A stretch of DNA of 64,000 nucleotides from Odiellus spinosus (GCA_963920705.1 OY987225.1:682001-746000); one strand, 5' to 3'. Numbered from the stretch's first letter, positions 1 through 8,745 are shown. The notes: generated by a model from the letters alone, not told the origin. Program-made: numbers and translations.

Positions 1-108
1 TACAATAGACAAAACATTAAAAAAAGTAATAAAAGAAAACTACCCAAGCAATATGTACGACTGCTTAAAATAATTCATAATAAACAAACTTTGCATTATA
101 AAATTGTA

Positions 109-114
109 TTTATT
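109..114 (-). terminator. AATAAA polyadenylation signal of capsid ORF
   Basis: TTTATT on the plus strand reads AATAAA on the minus strand, immediately after the capsid TGA. This suggests a compact transcript with almost no 3' UTR. Confidence 0.55.
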
Positions 115-1659
115 TCACTTAACAAAAGCACCACCATACTTATCCATAATAGTATTATGATGAGTTGATACATTTTCAGTTAATTTCTTATTCAAACTAT
201 GTTCACTAACAAGCGATGATCCAGACATTTGAGCTAGAGTAGAATACGTAACTGATTCATCTTTACGTCTAAACTCCTCAAAATCTGGATCAATCGACAA
301 TCCATAATCTGCACGATTACCATTCAACCAAATTTGAGGGTAAACAGTACCCAACCCATTAGCATGTTTAGTAATACCAGTAGCATTTAAAGGACATATA
401 TCTAACACATAATCAGCCTTATTATACATATTTCCAACACCAACAAAATTAGTCTCTAAATTAAATTCAACTATCAATTCAGACTCAAATAGCCAAAAAG
501 CTTGCGCTTCGGCAAATTCTCCTGCAGCGGCAGAACATAGATTAGTCTGAATCGGCATAAGAGCAACTCCTAAAGTAGGGTTAACAGAAGGAACAGTTAC
601 ACTTCCTCTCTTTTTAACATAATGACTTTTCTCCAAAAAATCAAAATAAGAAAATTGAGAATTTAAAAAAGTACCGTATTGCTGATTCGGTTCAATAGGT
701 TTACAAAAATGAGTACCAACTTTTGATTTCTTAGCATCAGCAACACCATAATAAGGATGTTGCACACGGACAAAACTATGATTAACATTTCCTTCAACTG
801 TACTAGCACTCACATTAGACTTAGTAAAACAATCTTGATTCTTCTTCCACTTCATAATTCCCTCAGAAAAAGTGTGTTCATGACGAGCAACAACTTTACC
901 GACAGCATCATTAATCAAAAAAGTTAGCATATGTTTCATCAAATCGGGCATACAAGCCCTATTACTACCCAAATCATTCAACATAATTGTATGATAATTC
1001 TTAATTGCACGTACAACACCCATACAAGCTCCAATAGAATCTTGAACAGCGTGAATACCCCACAAAGAAGCATACATTTCCCCTTCAGCTTTCAAAGAAG
1101 TAGGAATCACACTATTTGCAGTGTTATTATACTGAGCAACTTCGATATTATACTCTTTATTAAGCCCAATACATACTCCACCAAAAGCTATCATTTCAGA
1201 ATTGGCGGTAGTAGTAGACGAAGTATTAGTTGAAAACATAGTACGCAGTCCTTGACCAATAACATTAGTAGAACATCTCACAGCACGAGACCCTTCAGGA
1301 AGAGCTTCAAATTCAGATTTAGACAGATACCACTCAGGCAAGTCTACATTAATGTACGCAAGCGGAGTAGCAACAACTTTTGCAGGATAATTCAATCCGT
1401 CGAGAAACACAAAGGGATATCCAATCGAACCAAGCCGCCAACACCTTTTAAAGGTAAGATGACCACTCTTTTGCCTTGGATTAAGTACGATACCGGCCGC
1501 GCTACCATCACCGGATTTACCGGCTTGTGCGCTACTTCCACCGTCATCCACTTCCATCTTCGCAGTTTTAGCCTTAGGTAAGCCAGAAGGATAAACAGTA
1601 CCAAAAACAGATTCAAAACCACGTTTAACAGCTAAACCTTTCCATCTCGTCAAGTTCAT
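115..1659 (-). CDS. Parvovirus/densovirus-type capsid protein (endogenous viral ORF)
   Basis: An uninterrupted 514-codon ORF from a true ATG (complement of 1657-1659) to TGA at 115-117. The segment from about residue 75 has the densovirus VP pattern: a stretch ending in TPLAYI, then an aromatic-rich DLPEWYLS, a SEFEALPEGS block, then a region where TNVIGQGLRTMF occupies the usual 'x-V-x-P-x-x-x-R-x-x-F' strand. In parvoviruses this protein assembles the T=1 jelly-roll shell. The N-terminus (about residues 1-60) is basic, then Gly/Ser/Ala-rich; I see no phospholipase A2 domain, so it resembles a VP2-like form. AATAAA lies directly after the stop. A Rep-like remnant diverges from its 5' end. 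The intact frame beside a broken partner suggests recent insertion or retention of the capsid. Family assignment is from motif recognition; which densovirus lineage is unknown. Confidence 0.75.
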   Translation of the reverse strand: MNLTRWKGLAVKRGFESVFGTVYPSGLPKAKTAKMEVDDGGSSAQAGKSGDGSAAGIVLNPRQKSGHLTFKRCWRLGSIGYPFVFLDGLNYPAKVVATPLAYINVDLPEWYLSKSEFEALPEGSRAVRCSTNVIGQGLRTMFSTNTSSTTTANSEMIAFGGVCIGLNKEYNIEVAQYNNTANSVIPTSLKAEGEMYASLWGIHAVQDSIGACMGVVRAIKNYHTIMLNDLGSNRACMPDLMKHMLTFLINDAVGKVVARHEHTFSEGIMKWKKNQDCFTKSNVSASTVEGNVNHSFVRVQHPYYGVADAKKSKVGTHFCKPIEPNQQYGTFLNSQFSYFDFLEKSHYVKKRGSVTVPSVNPTLGVALMPIQTNLCSAAAGEFAEAQAFWLFESELIVEFNLETNFVGVGNMYNKADYVLDICPLNATGITKHANGLGTVYPQIWLNGNRADYGLSIDPDFEEFRRKDESVTYSTLAQMSGSSLVSEHSLNKKLTENVSTHHNTIMDKYGGAFVK

Positions 1660-1670
1660 TTCACTTTAAC

Positions 1671-2196
1671 TGGCGATTACGGCAATATGCTAAGACTTAC
1701 AAAACCTTTTCCTACTGTCATTCTTCCGTCGTGTCCAACAACCATCGACACCAATACATTGCATTGTATCATCAAGAATTTCAAAGAGTACGGTTATCAG
1801 CCGTTTTACCGTCTGGCCCCCATACAAAACATCAGACTAAAATTGCAATGGCCATGCAACAGGGTGACGGAGCTAGTTTTTATATTTGGGGACCGTCTGG
1901 ATGTGGAAAAACAACTGCTGTTGAGAGGACACTCGGATCCCTATCTAAAAATGTATTATACCTCTCTGGTATGTCCCCTACAAATTGGGACTTCGGAGCA
2001 CTCACACCAGATTTACCACCCGGAACTAACTGACGGGTGGTACAAGGCGCATAGATCCACGATTCTGCGACTTGTTGATCGTCTTCCAGTCACCATTCAC
2101 AAAAAGTATGTTCAACCCTGCGCTACCATCTTTACAGGAGTCCTTGTATTTGTATCCAACTATATTGAATATAGTTATTTTGACATATATGAGTAA
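1671..2196 (+). pseudogene. CRESS-DNA Rep-like superfamily 3 helicase remnant
   Basis: Two adjacent frames carry different parts of one helicase domain. One frame (open from 1629, no ATG before the core, stop at about 2031) has a Walker A loop GPSGCGKTT preceded by an aromatic beta strand (SFYIW). The next frame, from about 2030 to the stop at 2194-2196, has DGWY, then LRLVDRLPVTI, then a hydrophobic strand ending VFVSN. That order (Walker A, DGY-like, LRLxDRxP, xxSN sensor) is typical of circovirus-like Rep, and less like parvovirus NS1. I do not find a Walker B Asp-Asp motif between DGWY and LRLVDR, nor the N-terminal HUH endonuclease, so the gene is frameshifted, internally deleted and 5'-truncated. 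It diverges from the capsid gene, as Rep and Cap do in circoviruses. It could instead be a divergent NS1. Confidence 0.6.
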
Positions 2197-2419
2197 TTAT
2201 TTTATATATTTGGCCTTTTAAGGTTCGAATAAATCTTTCAGCCTAAAGTGAAACACGCCCTGTTTTTTAAAGAAATCTTTTAATCTATTGTTATATTCTT
2301 TTCCCTGGTCGCTAATTAACTTTAATGCCTTTCTTTCCCGATATATATCTCGAAAGGCCTTAATAATTTTTTAAAGCGTATCGACTTAAAATACCAATGG
2401 CGACTATTCCAAGCGTAAG

Positions 2420-2715
2420 CTGAAGTGTTTAATATATGTATAAAAAATGTATCTCCTAAGATATATAAAAAATGTATCTCGTTAGAAAACTCGAATATAG
2501 GTTCTATAAAGAGCTAATATAACCTTGACTTAATCGACTATATAAGCGGTCGACTTTATACAAAAAATCATACCACTCTGCAAAGAGCTTTAAAATCTCA
2601 TTCAAATTTAAAACTAAGCGAACATGTGCCGTCAAGAGAATCCCGAACAAATGTAAGTATTTTTACAATTTTATTTTCAAGTGCTATCCGAATTAAATTA
2701 ACTATATAACGTAGT
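2420..2715 (+). repeat. Promoter/first-exon duplication, copy A
   Basis: This stretch and 3255-3575 are diverged copies in the same orientation. Shared landmarks are the CTCGAATATA block, 'ACCTTGA(C/G)TTAAT', the TATATAA box, CCACTCTG, a 29-nt first exon starting ATGTGCCGT, the intron start GTAAGTATTTT, and the end CGTAGTTGGGGG. Confidence 0.8.
2539..2652 (+). promoter_or_regulatory. TATA promoter and orphan 29-nt first exon (copy A)
   Basis: TATATAAG at 2539-2546 is followed by an initiator-like CATACCACTCTG, an ATG at 2624 and a 29-nt coding exon that ends at a canonical GTAAGT donor at 2653. The equivalent acceptor, CGTAG|TTGGGGG, is present near 2710, but behind it the sequence no longer encodes the exon 2 found in copy B and runs instead into an antisense ORF. 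The copy therefore looks like a promoter and first exon cut off from its body. Confidence 0.55.
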
Positions 2716-2984
2716 TGGGGGACAAAACTGTTTACAGTTGACACAAATATCATTTAACGGTAAATATTCTAAGGGTGGAAAGGATATTTGTGTCAATAGA
2801 ACATTTTCCCGCTGAAGATATACGGCTTCTTTAAAGACATAGCACGTGGGGTTAAGGCAGAAATGGATAATTTGCTCTTTTGTATGACACACAGCATAAG
2901 TTGTTATGTCGCACGAAGGACACTGGGGAATTTCATTCCTTTTTATGATTTTTTTTCCGCGGTAATTGCGTCTCAGATGGAAAT
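2698..2984 (-). CDS. Small cysteine-rich (zinc-ribbon-like) protein, probable terminal exon
   Basis: The frame begins after a good minus-strand acceptor (TTTTTTATATAG at about 2985) and runs about 95 codons to a stop at 2698. No in-frame ATG exists, so an upstream exon must supply the start. It has a basic start (RRNYRGKKIIKR), then CPSC, a later CLNPTC and a final CVNCxxxC, which could form one or two zinc sites. AATAAA on the minus strand at about 2670 would end the transcript. A decayed copy lies at 9038-9330. The exon 4 product of the gene at 3457-4756 has a similar CxNPxC knuckle (CTNPEC), so these may be one family. Function is not recognised. Confidence 0.45.
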
Positions 2985-3254
2985 CTATATAAAAAATCAA
3001 AAATATACTCAATTTTATTAAAATGTCAAGGTTTTTCTATTTAACATGTAATCTAACTATACTTAAAATATTTAAAGAGCGTTTCAAAACTCGGGCTTAT
3101 ATAAAAAGTTAATTACTTTTTTACAAGGGCGTGTATCATATTGAAAATATTAGATCCTCTAGGGCATAAATATATTCAACTTATTTTACTATAAAAGTAT
3201 TCAAGGCTTTAAGTAAAGAGTTTCTTATATGATAATTAAACTAAGTTGGGATAT

Positions 3255-3575
3255 GTTTAATATAGTTATTATGCACGGGTTCATACATTAAAAAATGAAT
3301 TTCTTAAGAAAAAACTCGAATATAACTATATTACTAGATAATATAAAATAACCTTGAGTTAATCTAGTATATAAAGCCGGTTAATTTCTACAAAATACTC
3401 ATTCCACTCTGTAAAAGAGATTGTATTAACGCACTAAATTTTAAAACTAAACAAATATGTGCCGTAAATTAAACCACGAGAAAATGTAAGAGAATCCCGA
3501 ACAAATGTAAGTATTTTTACAAATTTATTTTCAAGTGTCATCCGAATTAAATTAACTATATAACGTAGTTGGGGG
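3255..3575 (+). repeat. Promoter/first-exon duplication, copy B
   Basis: This is the second copy of the segment at 2420-2715 and it drives the four-exon gene that follows. Compared with copy A it carries extra sequence in the first exon, so that an 18-20 bp piece matching the end of copy A's exon now lies in its intron after a second potential donor. Confidence 0.8.
3368..3376 (+). promoter_or_regulatory. TATA box (TATATAAAG)
   Basis: TATATAAAG lies 89 nt before the ATG at 3457, with an initiator-like CATTCCACTCTG about 30 nt downstream. The same spacing occurs in copy A. Confidence 0.6.
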
Positions 3576-4756
3576 TACGAGCAAAACTGGCCGGAGGGAG
3601 TCCTAGCGGCTCATCAACAGGCTCTTATCGATCTAGAGATGGAAGAAGAGATAGAGGCCGAGCTTCAAAATGAAAATGCGGCGTAAATACCATAAACCGG
3701 ATTTTAAAGGGAAACATTTTTTTCTATTTGTTTTTAGGTTGGCAGCCGCCGCGGAAGAGGGGTACGACTCGGATGAGACGATACCCCTCGAAAGGGAGGA
3801 TTTAGAGGAAAGGGAAGGGGATTTTGAAGATGAGGATCAAAACCCTCTTGATAATATCAGGTATTTATTGTTATTATGGTTTTTAAGGGTTTGGGGTCTT
3901 ATAGGCTGTTATGACGGGGTTTGACAGGATATAATCGGCGTAATGTATCGAAGACTCCCGTGTACATTTAGCTTTCCTCTATTCTACGCGTGGAACATGG
4001 GTTTAAGGCAAATTCCAGTTTTGGGCAGTCCCACGCGTTTAAATCAAAAGTTTCCTTTTAAAATAACTGGCAAACAATGATTTTTTTATCGTGACCTTTC
4101 ACGAAAATTCGATTATAGTTTTGAAACCGAACATCGTTGCAATGAGCGTACAGACGTTCATAGGCCGTCATACCCCGGCTCCAACCGATACCTAACGTGT
4201 TACGTATAACGTAATTGTTAGTAGCTCTAACCTTAGAAGGTATCTCGGTTGCAGCATAGGGCGACCTATACGTTGCTAGAAGGGGTTTTGGTTGGTATTT
4301 TGCATATCCAACTGGTTCGAATTTAACCACGCTCATTTCTTTAACTACATATTCCGGTTCCAACTTACTACGATGAGAGTTAAACATCGGTTTTCCACGC
4401 GGATACATAATGTCCACAACCAAAGATTTTTCCAATGAAGCTAAAATTAGAAAAATTAACATTAAAATTTTGTTTCTTCCAGATTGCCTGAAAATGACAC
4501 CCGCTCTTTCTGTCAATCGGCAGAATTAAACTATGATATTCTTATCCGTACCTTTCCCTATTTAGTTTACTATTGTACGAATCCCGAATGCCGCTTTCAC
4601 GAACTTCTTATCGCTATGGTTATCCAGTCTCCCGGCGAGCCTATTTTTATCAATTTAAATGTTCTGGATAACGATAGCGACTATAATTCGCGATTACTTT
4701 CCATTTTCCTTGGTACCTTTAAATTTATATCCCCTATAACTACCCATTATTACTAA
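3457..4756 (+). CDS. Four-exon gene for a small acidic protein with a CxNPxC knuckle; function unknown
   Basis: Exons inferred from consistent splice phases are 3457-3485, 3569-3682, 3738-3860 and 4483-4756, giving about 179 aa. Donors are GTAAGA, GTAAAT and GTATTT; acceptors follow CGTAG, TTTTTAG and TTTCTTCCAG. Exon 2 encodes a Gln/Glu-rich helix (LIDLEMEEEIEAEL) and exon 3 an acidic stretch (EGYDSDETIPLERED). Exon 4 has CTNPECRFHE, a hydrophobic strand and an acidic loop, then the stop at 4754. The last intron (about 620 nt) carries an antisense ORF. I do not recognise the family. Consistent phases across three junctions and the TATA box upstream support a real gene. The acidic plus cysteine-knuckle layout would fit a nuclear regulator, but that is a guess. 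Confidence 0.55.
4058..4440 (-). CDS. Antisense ORF nested in the intron of the gene at 3457-4756; unknown
   Basis: About 127 codons are open on the minus strand, starting after an acceptor-like TTTTTCTAATTTTAG at about 4441 or from an ATG slightly upstream (4462), and ending at 4058. The product has GKPMFNS near the start, a Tyr/Pro-rich middle (GYAKYQPKPLLATYRSPYA), a GIGWSRGMTAYERLYAH segment and a C-terminal IFVKGHDKK. The VKGxxK ending recalls a motif in some transposon- and virus-borne proteins, but I cannot assign it. It overlaps the opposite gene only in the intron, so both could be expressed. Confidence 0.4.
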
Positions 4757-5659
4757 CCCTTTCAGCTTTTACATTTAATATCAGTCCTTTTATAGTTTTA
4801 CACTTGTTTTCTAATTAACTAACCCTTTATAGCTTTTACATTTCTATTTATCCAACTATCCCTTTATAGCTAGTTTAACTAGGGCTTTAATCTATCTAAT
4901 TTGCATGGCGCTTTTTCCATGTCTCATAGTTTAATCGCCACCTCCCAGAGTCTAGCCTAATACAAGGCTGCCAATGTCATAAAGCACGCGTGTCAGGATC
5001 TGGAACAAAACTAGCAAAGGCAAGACTTGTATTTCATTATATCTGTAATTTATATAGATACTTGTTACTATAATTTGAACCTACGTAATAGGGGTTGATT
5101 TCAGGCATCAGTCGCCTGGCGACAAAATTAAACCATCTATTGCCGAAGCCGTTGGGAGCATTGATTCTACCCTGAACAAATATTCACTTTAAAATATTCT
5201 GTATCTGAACTGTCTATCCTAGAATTTTAAATGAAGATCTGTATTTGATAACTTTAGTACACTATTTATTAAACAGATTTTTGAACTTATTATCTCTGGC
5301 ATTTTGTTTTTCTAAATTCAATATATCTAGATTAAACTCTTGCTTGACGTAACACAATAACGCTAGTGTGGATAATGCTATAAATGCAATAGGCTCAATG
5401 GGAGAGATATCTTTACAGGGTTCAGAAATAACATAAGAATATTTTCCTATCTAAGATAATGCAAAAATTGAAAACTTGCCAGCATAAGACGCCATGGTAG
5501 AATCTTTGTCCTTTTTGAGTGAGAACGAAAACTTTGAAAATCGCGAGTTTAATCAAACTTTGGATATCTTTCCCAATGATTACGAAACCCTTTTATAGTA
5601 AATTTCCGGGTTAAAACTGATGGAGTTTACCTCGTGGACTACAATGACTAACATTAAAA
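4757..5659. other. Non-coding AT-rich spacer
   Basis: No ORF, splice-consistent exon or clear repeat was found. A few 'TAACCCTTTATAGCTTTTACATTT' -type phrases are loosely repeated at 4750-4870. Confidence 0.4.
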
Positions 5660-5994
5660 AGAACCAATCAGAAGGCAGTTTTCACGTGAAATTTGCTTGT
5701 ATCAAAGCTAAAGCCTATCTTTTATGAACTAACCAATCAAAAGCCAATTTTACACGTGCCAGTTAGTATTTCAAAACTTATATAATTTGATGAACCAATC
5801 AAAAAATTAGAGAAGTTGATTATATAACTAGTTACTTATATATTCGATTGACCAATCAAAAAATTAGAAAAGTTAATTACATAACTAGTTACTTATATTC
5901 TAACTTCGCCCAAATTACCATATTTTAAACGGAATATCGTGAACTTCACCCATCTCTGGAATTTTCAGAACCACACCCAGATGAGTATATAAAG
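5660..5994 (+). promoter_or_regulatory. Compound promoter: four CCAAT boxes, E-box-like sites and TATA box
   Basis: Four CCAAT motifs in one orientation lie at 5664, 5733, 5795 and 5852, each in the context (A)ACCAATCA, the NF-Y type. Two CACGTG-type sites lie at about 5685 and 5755. The last two CCAAT boxes sit in a ~57-bp tandem duplication that ends in TAACTAGTTACTTATAT. A TATATAAAG box follows at 5986-5994 and the ATG at 6082. Site identities are from consensus only. Confidence 0.55.
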
Positions 5995-6081
5995 ACGCGA
6001 AATTCAGGCAAACCTCACAAACGTTTCCAGCTCTCATCTCTTAAAGTCTTCACAACCTTAAATTGATCCTGTCTGTAACTC

Positions 6082-6518
6082 ATGGCTGCTAATTCATCAT
6101 CGAATATACGCGAGGCAACTGACTTCTTTGATTCTTTACCTGATCTCTCAGATAATTTGGATTGGAAAGATGAATTAATCTCGCATATTAATACAGTTAA
6201 AGAAGGAAGTACTATTCAAAATCAAGGGGCCTAGTTCCAAAATACGACGTCAAAGAAGACTCGGCTTCTTACTCTATAAGTTTACCCGCTCAAGTCGGAT
6301 ATTACTACATTGATATCCAAATTTACGACTACAACAAGATTAAGAATTTACCAGCCAATGAAATTTGGATGGCCGATGGTCGAAGACTACGTTTCTTTGC
6401 CCAAGAGAACAGCAAGGAGTGTAAATTGATAAACTCTATTGTCACCCAAATTGCTAAAGATATGAGAGAGGATCCGAATAAGCAAATCACTCCGCCGAAT
6501 AAAAGGGTCAAAAAGTAA
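6082..6518 (+). CDS. Small protein of unknown function, with frame break or tiny intron
   Basis: An ATG at 6082, 96 nt after the TATA box, opens 50 codons (MAANSSSNIREATDFFDSLP...) ending in TAG at 6232. A second frame runs on without a stop from that point to TAA at 6516 with coding character (e.g. YYYIDIQIYDYNKIKNLP) and a basic C-terminus (PPNKRVKK) that may be a nuclear signal. The two parts join in frame if a 26-nt GT-AG segment, 6209-6234, is removed; that would be unusually short for an animal intron. Otherwise the gene has a one-base frameshift. The joined length would be about 136 aa. No family recognised. Confidence 0.45.
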
Positions 6519-6713
6519 GTAAAAGTCAATGATCCTTTACACAAAATTTGTTGACCATGGTGAATAACGTATAAAAATGTTAAATAATTTACGAGACAGC
6601 TACTGCATGGTTAAAGCGAAACAAACTTTTTATTCGGAGAGCTTTCGGACGTACTAGTCCCTTTTCAATCCAATTCTACTCTAATACAAATAACAAGAAA
6701 ATCAACAATCTAA

Positions 6714-6920
6714 AAGAGAAAGTTGGAAAAAACAAACTACGTCACACTACCCATAGCCGCAATTTTGTCTCTCTTCGTTTTCATTTTCTTTGTCCTCAAC
6801 GGGAAACCCGTTTTTAACTCCCCCCACGGTTTTACCTCAACCCATCCCTTATCGAGATTGAGCTCGCCCCGCTCGGCCGAAGCGTGGTTTTTTTATGTTC
6901 ACCCTTTAGGGGATTGCTAG
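6714..6920 (+). CDS. Possible small membrane protein or exon
   Basis: An open stretch of about 68 codons has no ATG at its start and would have to be an exon or begin at TTG. It encodes one strongly hydrophobic segment (PIAAILSLFVFIFFVL), then GKPVFNSPHG, which resembles GKPMFNS in the antisense ORF at 4058-4440. The tail is Ser/Pro-rich. It lies between two TATA-driven genes. Coding status is doubtful. Confidence 0.25.
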   Translation, partial: KRKLEKTNYVTLPIAAILSLFVFIFFVLNGKPVFNSPHGFTSTHPLSRLSSPRSAEAWFFYVHPLGDC

Positions 6921-6958
6921 AACATTAAATTAGAACAAAACGTAAACCAAAGAATCAA

Positions 6959-6967
6959 TATATAAAA
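6959..6967 (+). promoter_or_regulatory. TATA box (TATATAAAA)
   Basis: TATATAAAA lies 58 nt before the ATG at 7017. With the boxes at 2539, 3368 and 5986 it makes four near-identical TATA boxes in this island. Confidence 0.55.
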
Positions 6968-7016
6968 ATAAGCATATCTACGATAGTAATATCCATCACC
7001 CACTCGTCGCCCCAAT

Positions 7017-7823
7017 ATGAACGGATCTTGTTTATTATATGTTCCTAATTATAATGCGTCCTATGGCCCCCTCATCTTGTCAAATAATTGTGGTTTTCAA
7101 CCTGATGTAATTGTATATGGACATGTGCCTGATGATCTAACTGTGAACGGTCGAGTAGTAATCGCACACCCCAACTTTCAAATAATTACGAATATGTGTT
7201 TCAACGGATTGTCAGGGGTAATGCGTGAAACAGCACTAACTGCATTAAACACAGACCCGGCTGGAAGTGGATCATCAATTTTGTATGCCGTGAACAGTAT
7301 TGATCACACCAGTAACCAACAATTAGTTACTATCGCTACCGACATTGCTCAGTCCGATGCCAACGGTTTTTTATCATTTATGGCTCATGAACTAAATGAA
7401 ATTAAAGAATCAGCATTCAGAATAGGAGATATTCAGGAGGTACGACAAGGGATGACTCAAATCTCTCATCAAGTAGAATCATTTCCTCATCTGTTGGAAG
7501 ACTTCTTGAAAAGAGCGTCTATTTGCACTTCAAAATGCTATGGTGGAGGAAACGACGTTTTATGTTATGATGAAGGATTACCAGAACCAGTCGAATCATC
7601 AATCGATAATGATGAACATGACAGTGGTGTTCCATCCAACGAGACAGTTTTATCAGAAGCGACATCTACACAACACATATCTCTTCAAGTTGCAAATAAC
7701 ATGATTACTAACAGTGGTGGAACCATTGAAGGACCGTCTTACAAAGGGGGAGTCATCTGTGAAGGCCATGTAAAACTTTGCGCTAAGGATGAGGAACGAA
7801 TCATTTCCGATTCAGCCGAATAA
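7017..7823 (+). CDS. 268-codon protein of unknown function
   Basis: An uninterrupted ORF from ATG, behind its own TATA box. The first ~110 residues look like a compact beta-rich domain (LLYVPNYNASYGPLILS, DVIVYGHVPDDLTVNGRVVIAHP). Residues ~110-165 are probably helical, then comes a Cys-containing segment (ICTSKCYGGGNDVLCYDEG) and an acidic, Ser/Thr-rich tail. No signal peptide or membrane segment is seen. The stop is followed after six bases by the ATG of the next ORF, a spacing more typical of compact viral genomes than of animal genes. I recognise no family. Confidence 0.55.
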   Translation: MNGSCLLYVPNYNASYGPLILSNNCGFQPDVIVYGHVPDDLTVNGRVVIAHPNFQIITNMCFNGLSGVMRETALTALNTDPAGSGSSILYAVNSIDHTSNQQLVTIATDIAQSDANGFLSFMAHELNEIKESAFRIGDIQEVRQGMTQISHQVESFPHLLEDFLKRASICTSKCYGGGNDVLCYDEGLPEPVESSIDNDEHDSGVPSNETVLSEATSTQHISLQVANNMITNSGGTIEGPSYKGGVICEGHVKLCAKDEERIISDSAE

Positions 7824-7829
7824 CTGCAC

Positions 7830-8477
7830 ATGTGGAAACTTGAACTCAATAATGACTTGCGTATTGGAGACGGATATAGGATAGGTGTATATCTTATGAG
7901 AGAAAAGCACTACCATTCGCAAAGATTACGCAGTTTGGGACCTAGCGATTGTGACAGAGTTCATCAATCCTGTTTATTCAATGGGTTTTTTCATATTGGA
8001 TGGTTGAGTCTGCTGGATATAAGAAAGATCTTACACTCCGTTGAGTTAATAACTGTTAAGAGCGAGTCCGGAAATAAAGCTTTAATGTTAAGAGGGCTCG
8101 GATATGTATTGAACTATAGACGATGGTCGAATGATACTGGAATTAGGAAAGTAACTACCATCGTTAAGAGCGAATATGTTGAAGAGATGTCGCCATGCTT
8201 CGATTGTGGGTTATGTTATAGGACAAGACGAGAAGCTCAGATCTGTAGTACTCTCGATGATATTATGTGGCGTGTCGTCGAGAAGGAAGGAAACACTAAA
8301 TTAATAAAAATTCATGTGCCTGGTCCAAAATTTAATATTAGTAGTGCACTTCGACTATCTGGGACAGAGTTAAATACCAGTTCATGGATTAACAGGTCAA
8401 GCGCCATTATAGATGGGATCATTAAAAAAGTGCGTTTAAATATATATTCCTTTACCGATTCCTCATCGTTTAAATAG
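7830..8477 (+). CDS. 215-codon protein of unknown function
   Basis: An uninterrupted ORF from ATG at 7830, only six bases after the preceding stop, with the same orientation. Visible elements are a basic N-terminal half, a CFDCGLC cluster around residue 130 that might bind metal, and a C-terminal part rich in hydroxyl residues (SSALRLSGTELNTSSW). The last ~10 codons lie in a 110-bp direct repeat. With no promoter between the two ORFs it would need a bicistronic message, reinitiation, or splicing to the upstream ORF. No family recognised. Confidence 0.5.
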   Translation: MWKLELNNDLRIGDGYRIGVYLMREKHYHSQRLRSLGPSDCDRVHQSCLFNGFFHIGWLSLLDIRKILHSVELITVKSESGNKALMLRGLGYVLNYRRWSNDTGIRKVTTIVKSEYVEEMSPCFDCGLCYRTRREAQICSTLDDIMWRVVEKEGNTKLIKIHVPGPKFNISSALRLSGTELNTSSWINRSSAIIDGIIKKVRLNIYSFTDSSSFK

Positions 8478-8553
8478 GCAATACCAACAATTGCCCAACA
8501 GGCTCAGCCCTGGAGCAAAAACCCACAGAATTTAGAGTTGGTCGTGGCCATGG
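8444..8553 (+). repeat. 110-bp direct repeat, copy 1
   Basis: Nearly identical to 8746-8855. It spans the 3' end of the ORF at 7830-8477 and its flank. Confidence 0.9.
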
Positions 8554-8745
8554 CAAAAGCCACGTAATCGAAAAGGCTGAGCCGAAGCCACGCCGCGGTG
8601 GAAAATAAGAATAATAAAAAAATTTTACCACGTTTATGCCTGGTCTAACTTTTATGGCGAAGAGAGGGCGCTAACATCTGATCCGTTTTACCCACGTGAC
8701 AACAATTTACCACGAATCGTCTCTTACCCTGTTACCTAATTGCAA

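Noticed and set aside
931-1581. Plus-strand open frames across the capsid region
   Set aside because: They are antisense shadows of the intact capsid frame, with no promoter or motif.
1687-2196. A separate 169-codon gene from ATG 1687
   Set aside because: Its first two thirds overlap, out of frame, the Walker A part of the helicase remnant; only the last third looks helicase-like, so it is part of a broken gene.
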